From: Sediminibacterium ginsengisoli
GTDB lineage: Bacteria > Bacteroidota > Bacteroidia > Chitinophagales > Chitinophagaceae
NCBI GenBank assembly: GCA_945860335.1
Contig: CAMAQW010000125.1
Coordinates: 1 to 5,526 of the forward strand
Length of the DNA stretch: 5,526 bases
Direction: 5' to 3'
A program made the translations under genes and the position numbers. The notes under the pieces are model-generated. The model had not been told where the DNA came from, ran no database searches, and saw only the letters and a list, made by a program, of their open reading frames with translations. This document shows positions 1 through 5,526 of this stretch, in pieces. Within the stretch, counting starts at the first letter, position 1. Every line of letters begins with the position of its first letter.

Positions 1-35
1 TGAAAATTGGCATCTGTTAATTCTAAAGCCATCAT
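1..35 (-). CDS. thioredoxin-like protein, 5' end only (partial)
   Basis: Only the first 11 full codons and part of the next are present, reading MMALELTDANF before the gene leaves the window. This resembles the N-terminus of bacterial thioredoxins (a MALxxTDxNF-type start), the small cytoplasmic disulfide reductases. The CGPC active site would lie outside the window, so the redox motif cannot be seen. The gene lies downstream of dnaE on the same strand, 90 bp after its stop codon; from memory, a dnaE-then-thioredoxin order is common in Bacteroidota, and this supports the call. Two adjacent ATG codons are present (33-35 and 30-32); either could be the start. An A/T-rich stretch with no Shine-Dalgarno sequence precedes them, as is usual in this phylum. 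The identification rests on a very short peptide plus context and is therefore moderate. Confidence 0.6.
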   Translation of the reverse strand, partial: MMALELTDANF

Positions 36-79
36 TTTTTATTTAAAATTGTAAGTAAAGTTGAATCATTAAGAAGTGT

Positions 80-87
80 CAAATTTA
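80..87 (-). promoter_or_regulatory. candidate -7 promoter element for the thioredoxin-like gene
   Basis: On the minus strand this reads TAAATTTG, an exact match to the Bacteroidota primary-sigma -7 consensus TAnnTTTG. It lies in the 90-bp spacer between the dnaE stop and the thioredoxin-like start and would give a leader of about 40 nt. No clear TTTG/TTG -33 box sits at the usual 17-21 bp upstream; the nearest TTG is 13 bp away. This suggests the downstream gene may have its own promoter in addition to any read-through from dnaE. The region is AT-rich, so a chance match is possible. Confidence 0.35.
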
Positions 88-125
88 AATCCAAACCCTG
101 CAACTGCCACATTGACTTTTCCACA

Positions 126-3100
126 TTAGCCAACCAGTCCTACTTGCACTTCCACGTCCGGATTACCGAGTAAAAAGCCTGCCATTTCATCATTCATTTG
201 GAAACCTTTATCAAAACTGTATAAACTTACCAACAGGTTCTCTTTAGGTTCCAGCACATTAAAGCGGAGGCTAGACTTGCCTGGGTATTTTTTTACATTG
301 GATTCTATGAAGTCAACAAACTGAGGTGTGAGGGAAGCAGCATGCACATTGATGTCTAAACTTCTGGTTAAATTTTGTTTTACAGACTCTAGTAAGTTAA
401 TAGAACCTACTTTAAAATCAAACTCGTTGGGACGGTTGTAGCGAGGTCTAAAAAATCCGTTTAGTAAAACGTTTTGCCCTTTTTCTAAATAGTTTTGAAA
501 CTTGATATAGTCTTCGCTCCACAAAACAAATTCGGTTTTACCGCTAAAATCTTCGATGGCAAATGAGCCAAAGTTTTTACCCGTTTTAGTAACGCGGTGT
601 TGTACATCAATAATCAGTCCTGCCACTTTAATGGCACGACCTGGGTTGGGTTGAATTTGTAGCGTTTCTTTTATCTCGTTAAAATCTGCAATATTGGTAA
701 TGCCATAATAACGCAGTTCAAATTTAAAATGATCCAGTGGGTGTCCACTCATAAACATACCCGTTACATCTTTTTCGTGTTCGAGTAATTCGGTGAGGGT
801 CCAAGGTTCTGTTTTGGTAAGCTTAGGAACAGGTACCTGCATTGCCGATGAAAGGTCTCCAAAAAGTGTGTTGGTAGATCCTGCACTTAAACTTTGTAGC
901 GCTTGTCCGTAATTGATAATTTTTTCGAGTCCTGAAACGCGCTCGCCATCTGGTATTTTAAAATACTGTGCTCTATGAAAATCTATAAAGCAATCAAATG
1001 CACCAGAGTAGGCTAAACTTTCCAACGATTTTTTATTAACGCTTCTACTAATAACTCTTTTGATAAAATCAAAAATGGTAGGGAAGTGTCCGCCTTTTTC
1101 ACGCTCGGTAATAATGGTTTCGATGGCTGCTTCACCCACACCTTTTAGTCCACCCAGTCCAAAACGTATTTCTCCTTTTTGGTTCACGGCAAAACCGTTC
1201 AGTGATTCATTGATATCTGGCCCGAGTACTTTAATACCCATACGTTTACACTCTTCCATAAAGAAGGTGATTTTTTCGATACTGCCAGCGTTGTTTAATA
1301 CCGCCGACATATATTCTCCAGGGTAGTGCGCTTTTAAATAAGCTGTTTGATAAGCCACAAATGCATAGCAAGTAGAGTGCGATTTGTTAAATGCATACTG
1401 CGCAAAAGCTTCCCAGTCGGTCCAAATTTTTTCGAGTACTTGTGCGTCATGTCCTTTGCTTGTAGCACCCGCCACAAACTGTGCTTTCATTTTATCCAGC
1501 ACCGACTTTTGCTTTTTACCCATGGCTTTACGCAGTACGTCGGCGTCGCCTTTTGTAAAGCCGCCAATTTTTTGACTGAGTAACATTACCTGCTCTTGAT
1601 ACACTGTGATACCATAGGTTTCAGATAATATGCCCTGCATTTCATCGAGGTCATAACTAATGGCTTCGCGTCCATGTTTACGATCAATAAAGTTTGGAAT
1701 GTAGGCAATAGGTCCTGGTCTATACAGGGCGTTCATCGCAATTAAGTCGTCAAATTTATCTGGCTTTAATTCGCGTAAATATTTTTGCATGCCCACACTT
1801 TCAAACTGGAAAGTGGCATTGGTTTCTCCTTGTTGGTAAAGCTTAAATGTTTTTTCGTCGTCTAATGGAATGGTATCTAAATCTATAACAACACCATGGT
1901 TTTGCTTGATAAGCGCAAGCGCCATTTTTAAAATAGAAAGGGTTTTAAGCCCCAAAAAGTCCATTTTAATTACGCCAGCTTCTTCAATCACACTTCCTTC
2001 AATTTGCGTAACCCACAAATCAGAATCTTTAGCGGTTGCCACTGGAATTAGGGTGGTTAAATCTTGCGGTGCAATGATAATACCTGCTGCGTGGATACCT
2101 GTGTTTCGCACAGAGCCTTCCAATCTTTCTGCTTCTTTTAAAACCTGTGCACGAATATCGGAGCCTCTATAGATTTCTCGAAGTTTTTTGACATTGTCAA
2201 TATCCTCTTGTTGATAGCCTTCTTTTTCTTCTAAAGATTTTGCACCTTCTTTAATCGTGATAGGCGCGTGGAGTACACGTCCAAGTTCGGTACCTGGTTT
2301 ATCGGGTACAAGCTTTGCAAGTACGTTACTTTCGGCGAGTGGTAAATCAAGTACACGGGCAACGTCTTTGATACTCATTTTGGCAGCCATGGTACCGTAG
2401 GTAATAATTTGCGCTACCTGGTTTTTGCCGTATTTATCAACCACATAATCGATTACTTTTTGACGACCTTCATCATCAAAGTCCGTATCGATATCGGGCA
2501 TGCTCTTTCGATCTGGATTTAAGAAACGCTCAAATAGTAAGTTATACTTAATAGGATCAATATTGGTAATGCCAATACAATAAGCCACCACAGAACCCGC
2601 CGCCGATCCACGACCTGGTCCAACAAAAACACCCATTTCACGTCCCGCTTTAATAAAGTCACTTACAATTAAGAAGTAACCTGCAAACCCCATGGTTTTA
2701 ATAGTAAATAACTCAAAGTCTAACCTTTCTTGAATTTCAGGTGTTACATCGTTGTAGCGCATTTTAGCGCCTTCACGTGTAATATGTTGTAGATACTCCC
2801 ACTGGTTTAGGTTGGCATCTTTATGTATCTGAAATTCCTTTGGAATAGGGAAGGCGGGTAGTAGAATATCCTTTTTTAAATTGAGTACTTCTACCCGGTC
2901 AACAATCATGTTGGTATTATCGAGAGATTCTGGGATATCGCTAAAAAGCTTACCCATTTCCTCCTGCGTTTTAAAATAAAACTGATCGTTGGGAAATTTA
3001 AAACGTCTATTTTTTATTTGCGCATCATCATTTACAAAATCATCAAAACCAGGTGTACTTTGCTTTTCACCGGTATTGATACAAAGTAAAATATCGTGTG

Positions 3101-3800
3101 CGTTGGCATCGTCCTGATCTACATAGTGGCTGTCATTGGTAGCGATAACAGGAACATTGAATTTTTTTGAAAATTGTAAAAGTGTGTTATTGATAAGCTC
3201 CTGCTCCTTAATATTGTGGCGCTGAATTTCAATAAAATAATCTTCACCAAATAAATCGAGCCACCATTTAAATTCTTTTTCTGCTTTTTCGGGGCCCTCG
3301 TTTAAAATGGTTTGAGGTACATACGCACCAATACAACAAGTGGTGGCAATAATACCTTCGTGATATTCTTCAATTAATTTTTTATCGATACGCGGGTACT
3401 TGCTATACATCCCTTCAATAAAACCAAGCGATGTAAGCTTTACTAAATTTTCGTATCCTTTTTTATTTTTTGCAAGTAATACCTGGTGGTATCTTTTGTC
3501 TTTTACTTCTTTGGTAAATGTTTTGATGTGGCGGTCTTCTACCACATAAAATTCGCAACCAACCACTGGCTTAACAATGGGTTCTAGAATGTCTTTTCCG
3601 TTTTCATCTTTACCAACAATCTTGGTTTTTTTCCATGCCTGACTTACAAATTCAAACGCACCAAACATATTGCCGTGGTCTGTGATGGCAAGCGCTGGCA
3701 TGTTATTTTCGATGGCTTTATCATATAATCTTTCTACCGAAGCCGCCCCGTCTAACAGTGAATATTGGGTATGAACGTGTAAGTGTGAAAAAGTTGGCAT
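126..3800 (-). CDS. dnaE: DNA polymerase III subunit alpha (replicative polymerase)
   Basis: This is the catalytic subunit of the chromosomal replicase, a C-family polymerase that extends DNA at the replication fork with the beta clamp and clamp loader. It is complete at 1224 residues, a normal length for the family. The N-terminal PHP domain (about 1-290) opens with HLHVHTQYSLLDG and carries TDHGN near 40 and ATNDSHY near 220. The palm domain holds GPGRGSAAGS (394-403) and PDIDTDF (435-441); D438, D440 and D614 (in IKMDFLGL) match the three catalytic aspartates of E. coli alpha. The fingers region includes FNKSHSTCYAF (about 804-814). A helix-hairpin-helix (about 877-897, GLGGLKGVGEAA) and an OB fold (about 1057-1135, KVAGLIIDVQ...FVLW) follow. 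The ATG start gives MPTFSHLHVH, which fits the family N-terminus, so no extension is needed. No intein, frameshift or internal stop is present. A thioredoxin-like gene lies downstream on the same strand. Confidence 0.98.
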   Translation of the reverse strand: MPTFSHLHVHTQYSLLDGAASVERLYDKAIENNMPALAITDHGNMFGAFEFVSQAWKKTKIVGKDENGKDILEPIVKPVVGCEFYVVEDRHIKTFTKEVKDKRYHQVLLAKNKKGYENLVKLTSLGFIEGMYSKYPRIDKKLIEEYHEGIIATTCCIGAYVPQTILNEGPEKAEKEFKWWLDLFGEDYFIEIQRHNIKEQELINNTLLQFSKKFNVPVIATNDSHYVDQDDANAHDILLCINTGEKQSTPGFDDFVNDDAQIKNRRFKFPNDQFYFKTQEEMGKLFSDIPESLDNTNMIVDRVEVLNLKKDILLPAFPIPKEFQIHKDANLNQWEYLQHITREGAKMRYNDVTPEIQERLDFELFTIKTMGFAGYFLIVSDFIKAGREMGVFVGPGRGSAAGSVVAYCIGITNIDPIKYNLLFERFLNPDRKSMPDIDTDFDDEGRQKVIDYVVDKYGKNQVAQIITYGTMAAKMSIKDVARVLDLPLAESNVLAKLVPDKPGTELGRVLHAPITIKEGAKSLEEKEGYQQEDIDNVKKLREIYRGSDIRAQVLKEAERLEGSVRNTGIHAAGIIIAPQDLTTLIPVATAKDSDLWVTQIEGSVIEEAGVIKMDFLGLKTLSILKMALALIKQNHGVVIDLDTIPLDDEKTFKLYQQGETNATFQFESVGMQKYLRELKPDKFDDLIAMNALYRPGPIAYIPNFIDRKHGREAISYDLDEMQGILSETYGITVYQEQVMLLSQKIGGFTKGDADVLRKAMGKKQKSVLDKMKAQFVAGATSKGHDAQVLEKIWTDWEAFAQYAFNKSHSTCYAFVAYQTAYLKAHYPGEYMSAVLNNAGSIEKITFFMEECKRMGIKVLGPDINESLNGFAVNQKGEIRFGLGGLKGVGEAAIETIITEREKGGHFPTIFDFIKRVISRSVNKKSLESLAYSGAFDCFIDFHRAQYFKIPDGERVSGLEKIINYGQALQSLSAGSTNTLFGDLSSAMQVPVPKLTKTEPWTLTELLEHEKDVTGMFMSGHPLDHFKFELRYYGITNIADFNEIKETLQIQPNPGRAIKVAGLIIDVQHRVTKTGKNFGSFAIEDFSGKTEFVLWSEDYIKFQNYLEKGQNVLLNGFFRPRYNRPNEFDFKVGSINLLESVKQNLTRSLDINVHAASLTPQFVDFIESNVKKYPGKSSLRFNVLEPKENLLVSLYSFDKGFQMNDEMAGFLLGNPDVEVQVGLVG

Positions 3801-3842
3801 GGCCCAAATATCCTATCTCGGCGGCAACCTTTTGGGGTGCAG

Positions 3843-3851
3843 TTATCCACA
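3843..3851 (+). promoter_or_regulatory. perfect DnaA box in the dnaE upstream region
   Basis: The sequence TTATCCACA matches the DnaA-box consensus TTATNCACA exactly. It lies 42 bp upstream of the dnaE start codon and 86 bp upstream of the divergent lipoprotein gene. A second site, TTATGCGCA at 3884-3892, has one mismatch, is in the same orientation and begins 41 bp further on. DnaA binding here could adjust dnaE transcription with the replication cycle; that role is inferred. Two boxes without an AT-rich unwinding region or further repeats do not make a replication origin. Confidence 0.5.
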
Positions 3852-3937
3852 ATTTTTGGGGAGGGGAACAGATTGTTAAAAAGTTATGCGCAGGGGCATA
3901 TTTTACTGGTTTTTAGGCCTATACTTGTTACATATTT

Positions 3938-4627
3938 ATGCGGTATAAAGTATATATAATTGCTGTTTTGGGGTTTTTCCTGCTTTCGGGTTGTAAATCA
4001 CTTGGTAGGTTAACCTCCAAAGACCAATCGAGCGCGCGCGGACAAGCGGGGAGCAGCTCCTCTATGCCAAGGGGCTTTTTAGACAATATAGCTGTTTTGC
4101 CAGGTGAAGTAAAGGTTGCTGGCGTAAAAGTTGCGGCGCCACCTGTGGCGGAAACGGAACCCAAAAAAAATGTGGGCATTACTTACGACGCAGCACTTTC
4201 ATTACCCAATAAATATGCCAACTTACTGGGCGTTGCACCAACAAGTTTAACCAACTTGGAGTTGTTAGCGCAAATGGAAAAGTGGTTTGGTACCCAGTAT
4301 TGTTTTGGCGGAAGCACCGATTCTTGTATCGACTGCTCATCCTTTACACAAGTGATACTCCGTGATGTTTACAATGTAAAAATTCCAAGAAATTCGCAAC
4401 AACAATTTGATGCATCTACAAAAATAGAAACAGAAAATTTAAAAGAAGGCGACCTCGTATTTTTTAATACCGTATCTGCGTCTATGATTATTACGCACGT
4501 TGGTGTTTATGTATGCAACAATAAATTTGTGCACGCGTCTACCTCAAAAGGTGTAACCATCAATGATTTGTCTGAAAAATATTTTGCAAAAGCGTATAGA
4601 GGCGCTGGAAGATTTATAAACCCTTAA
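3938..4627 (+). CDS. NlpC/P60-family peptidoglycan hydrolase, predicted lipoprotein
   Basis: This is a 229-residue predicted envelope protein. It begins with a short lipoprotein signal peptide: basic residues (R2, K4), a hydrophobic stretch and the lipobox L-S-G-C, with the lipidated cysteine at residue 19. A low-complexity Ser/Gly/Ala/Pro-rich linker (about 20-80) follows. The C-terminal domain (about 105-229) is NlpC/P60, a papain-like fold that cleaves peptide stems in peptidoglycan, typically at gamma-D-glutamyl bonds. The catalytic cysteine is C133 in IDCSSF, the catalytic histidine is H187 in ITHVGVYV, and H199 in FVHAS is the likely third residue; GDLVFF (171-176) is also typical. All key residues are intact. 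The signal peptide supports the ATG start, although no Shine-Dalgarno sequence precedes it; a weak TATACTTG at 3920-3927 may be a promoter element. The gene is divergent from dnaE and convergent with the next gene, overlapping it by 14 bp. The exact bond cleaved and physiological role cannot be told from sequence. Confidence 0.92.
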   Translation: MRYKVYIIAVLGFFLLSGCKSLGRLTSKDQSSARGQAGSSSSMPRGFLDNIAVLPGEVKVAGVKVAAPPVAETEPKKNVGITYDAALSLPNKYANLLGVAPTSLTNLELLAQMEKWFGTQYCFGGSTDSCIDCSSFTQVILRDVYNVKIPRNSQQQFDASTKIETENLKEGDLVFFNTVSASMIITHVGVYVCNNKFVHASTSKGVTINDLSEKYFAKAYRGAGRFINP

Positions 4628-5279
4628 TGGTTTTTAAAACCCAAACATTACCCTCAGCTGTTAAGGTTGCGTTTTCGTTTTGATCGGTAGCGCCAATGCC
4701 AGCCTGGGTTACATGCGTGCGGCCAGGTATAAAAGTTTGCTGTATTCTTGCCTGCGTAATGGATTCAAGCACACCCGCTTCACCAAAATCATCGGAAGTA
4801 ACAATGCAATCTCTAATATCTACAAAAACAGCATCAACACCCTGCTCCAATAAAAAATGGTAAAAAAGGGCGGAGCCAAGAACGGCACCCGTACATACGA
4901 TTTGATCTTTGTAATAAGGAAAGGCACGCACAGGCTTGTCGTGTAGCAGCCATTCAATTTCTGTAAACAAATCACCTAAACGGGAAATGCAAGCTGCTTT
5001 TTGATCCACCAAAATACCATCAACGAGCGCAAACACATTATTTTTAACGGCCTCAAATAATTGTAAAGCAATTTCTTTGTTGCCATCGAAAAAGGCACTG
5101 GATACTTCTGAAAGGGGAGCGTCAATAAGGGCAGGGGTTTCTACCAAATAGCAAGCTGAGATAGTATTATTTGCCGTTGCGCTGTTAGAGCCCTCCGCAT
5201 GTTGTGTGCAGGCTGCTAGGGTTTTTAAAAATGCTTCTTTGGACTGAATTTGTTGTGCCGATATCTGGTGTACTTGCAT
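4614..5279 (-). CDS. truncated aspartokinase-like protein lacking catalytic motifs (probable pseudokinase)
   Basis: This 221-residue protein aligns collinearly, by eye, with the N-terminal part of monofunctional Bacteroidota aspartokinases. The clearest stretches are LFTEIEWLL (104-112), DQIVCTGAVLGS (125-136), VDIRDCIVTSDDFGEAGV (153-170) and THVTQAGIGATD (188-199), against family patterns such as FVEIEWxL, DQIVSxGExxS, xDVRDxIxTDxxxxxGxV and xxITQGFxGxT. Every functional motif has changed. The nucleotide-binding KFGG(T/A)SV near the N-terminus reads HQISAQQI (4-11), the SxGE motif reads CTGA (129-132) so the Glu is lost, and TLGREGSDY reads TLTAEGNVW (205-213). The chain stops about eight residues later, so the rest of the kinase fold and the ACT regulatory domains are absent. 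Aspartokinase activity is therefore very unlikely. The frame is open from ATG to TAA, which argues for a retained pseudokinase, but a decaying paralogue is possible. No signal peptide or membrane segment is visible. The 3' end overlaps the convergent NlpC/P60 gene; the 5' end faces an ABC transporter gene. Confidence 0.7.
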   Translation of the reverse strand: MQVHQISAQQIQSKEAFLKTLAACTQHAEGSNSATANNTISACYLVETPALIDAPLSEVSSAFFDGNKEIALQLFEAVKNNVFALVDGILVDQKAACISRLGDLFTEIEWLLHDKPVRAFPYYKDQIVCTGAVLGSALFYHFLLEQGVDAVFVDIRDCIVTSDDFGEAGVLESITQARIQQTFIPGRTHVTQAGIGATDQNENATLTAEGNVWVLKTIKGL

Positions 5280-5294
5280 ATGCGCTAATTGGTG

Positions 5295-5318
5295 CGCAAA
5301 GTTACAATAACTTGTGCG
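5295..5318. repeat. imperfect inverted repeat in the divergent intergenic region (possible operator)
   Basis: The left arm CGCAAAGTTA (5295-5304) pairs with the right arm TAACTTgTGCG (5308-5318) around a 3-nt CAA spacer. All ten base pairs match, with one extra G at 5314. A smaller partial repeat, TGCGC (5281-5285) with GCGCA (5294-5298), lies beside it and shares the TGCG/CGCA core. The position between two divergent genes, over a -7-like element, suits a transcription-factor operator. It could also form a hairpin in RNA. It is not followed by a T-run on either strand of the terminator type, so a terminator is less likely. Confidence 0.45.
5297..5304 (-). promoter_or_regulatory. candidate -7 promoter element for the aspartokinase-like gene
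   Basis: On the minus strand this reads TAACTTTG, an exact match to the Bacteroidota -7 consensus TAnnTTTG. It lies 17 bp upstream of the start codon and predicts a leader of roughly 10 nt. No good TTTG is present at the expected -33 distance. The element lies inside the left arm of the inverted repeat at 5295-5318, so a protein bound there would be placed to block transcription. Confidence 0.35.
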
Positions 5319-5352
5319 TAAGCACTATTTTTATCGTATTAAAGCAGTTCGT

Positions 5353-5526
5353 ATGTTGGACCCTATTATTAAAGTTGAAAATCTTATTAAAAACTACGGC
5401 GATTTTGAAGCCGTTAAAGGGCTAAGTTTTGAAGTGTACCCTGGTGAAATATTTGGATTGTTAGGCCCCAATGGCGCCGGGAAATCTACCACACTTGAAA
5501 TTATTGAAACCCTACGCCAAAAAACA
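5353..5526 (+). CDS. ABC transporter ATP-binding protein, 5' end only (partial)
   Basis: The first 58 codons of an ABC ATPase are present before the gene runs off the right edge. Such proteins hydrolyse ATP on the cytoplasmic face of the inner membrane to drive a partner permease. The visible part has the usual N-terminal strand IIKVENLIKNYGDFEAVKG, the PGEIFGLLGPNGAGKSTT block containing the Walker A motif (G38-T46, catalytic lysine K44), and the following helix TLEIIETL. The GLLGPNGAGKSTT form and the short N-terminus resemble ATPases of ABC-2-type exporters (CcmA/NatA/DrrA-like), but the signature motif and Walker B are outside the window, so the substrate is unknown. The ATG at 5353 gives MLDPIIKVEN, which fits the family, and no in-frame start further upstream is needed. 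It is divergent from the aspartokinase-like gene, with 73 bp between start codons. A permease gene would be expected next. Confidence 0.93.
   Translation, partial: MLDPIIKVENLIKNYGDFEAVKGLSFEVYPGEIFGLLGPNGAGKSTTLEIIETLRQKT

Noticed and set aside
72..128. In-frame continuation of 18 sense codons after the dnaE TAA, and a 13-codon frame starting at the overlapping TAATG
   Set aside because: The dnaE C-terminus ends where family members normally end, so read-through is not needed, and the 13-codon frame has no supporting signal.
1060..2172. Several open frames of 63-100 codons on the plus strand inside dnaE
   Set aside because: They lie antisense to strongly conserved dnaE coding sequence, have no recognisable domain, and are expected as shadows of a long gene.
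3831..3858. Promoter for the lipoprotein gene made of TTTG (3831-3834) and AATTTTTG (3851-3858)
   Set aside because: The -7 box has a mismatch in its first base and the spacing is 16 bp, shorter than usual; an alternative TATACTTG at 3920-3927 is equally weak, so neither is called.
3915..3922. Perfect 8-bp palindrome TAGGCCTA upstream of the lipoprotein gene
   Set aside because: It is too short, without repeats or spacing that would mark an operator, and could easily occur by chance.
3801..3937. Replication origin in the dnaE upstream region, because of the DnaA boxes
   Set aside because: Only one perfect and one imperfect box are present; there is no box cluster, AT-rich unwinding element or neighbouring dnaA gene.
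3928..4179. An 83-codon minus-strand open frame at the start of the NlpC/P60 gene
   Set aside because: It is antisense to the lipoprotein signal peptide and linker, which are well supported; its composition is low complexity and no family is recognised.
5204..5425. A 73-codon plus-strand open frame across the divergent intergenic region
   Set aside because: It overlaps the start of the aspartokinase-like gene and the ABC ATPase in a different frame; both of those have clear family support.

Overview
The window looks like a chromosomal segment from a member of the Bacteroidota (Bacteroidetes). Three things point there. The DnaE protein has the sequence style of that phylum (for example ATTCCIGA, PDIDTDF and an intact PHP metal site). 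The start of a thioredoxin-like gene lies just downstream of dnaE, an arrangement I recall as common in the phylum. Start codons lack Shine-Dalgarno sequences, and several intergenic stretches carry the TAnnTTTG -7 promoter element. The base composition is moderately AT-rich. I cannot name a genus.

Layout, left to right: (1) the first 12 codons of a thioredoxin-like gene on the minus strand, running off the left edge; (2) a 90-bp spacer with a candidate promoter for it; (3) dnaE, the replicative DNA polymerase III alpha subunit, complete on the minus strand and filling about two thirds of the window; (4) a 137-bp divergent intergenic region with a perfect DnaA box; (5) a plus-strand lipoprotein with a C-terminal NlpC/P60 cell-wall peptidase domain; (6) a minus-strand 221-residue protein that aligns end to end with the N-terminal part of monofunctional aspartokinases but has lost every catalytic motif, its 3' end overlapping the peptidase gene by 14 bp; (7) a 73-bp divergent intergenic region with an imperfect inverted repeat over a -7-like element; (8) the first 58 codons of an ABC-transporter ATPase on the plus strand, running off the right edge.

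The genes do not form one pathway. dnaE and the thioredoxin-like gene are a housekeeping pair, the NlpC/P60 lipoprotein is an envelope peptidoglycan hydrolase, and the ABC ATPase probably drives a multi-gene transporter beyond the edge. The most unusual item is the catalytically dead, truncated aspartokinase-like protein, which shares a possible operator region with the ABC transporter. There are no RNA genes, mobile elements or CRISPR arrays that I can see, and no gene-free stretch longer than about 140 bp.
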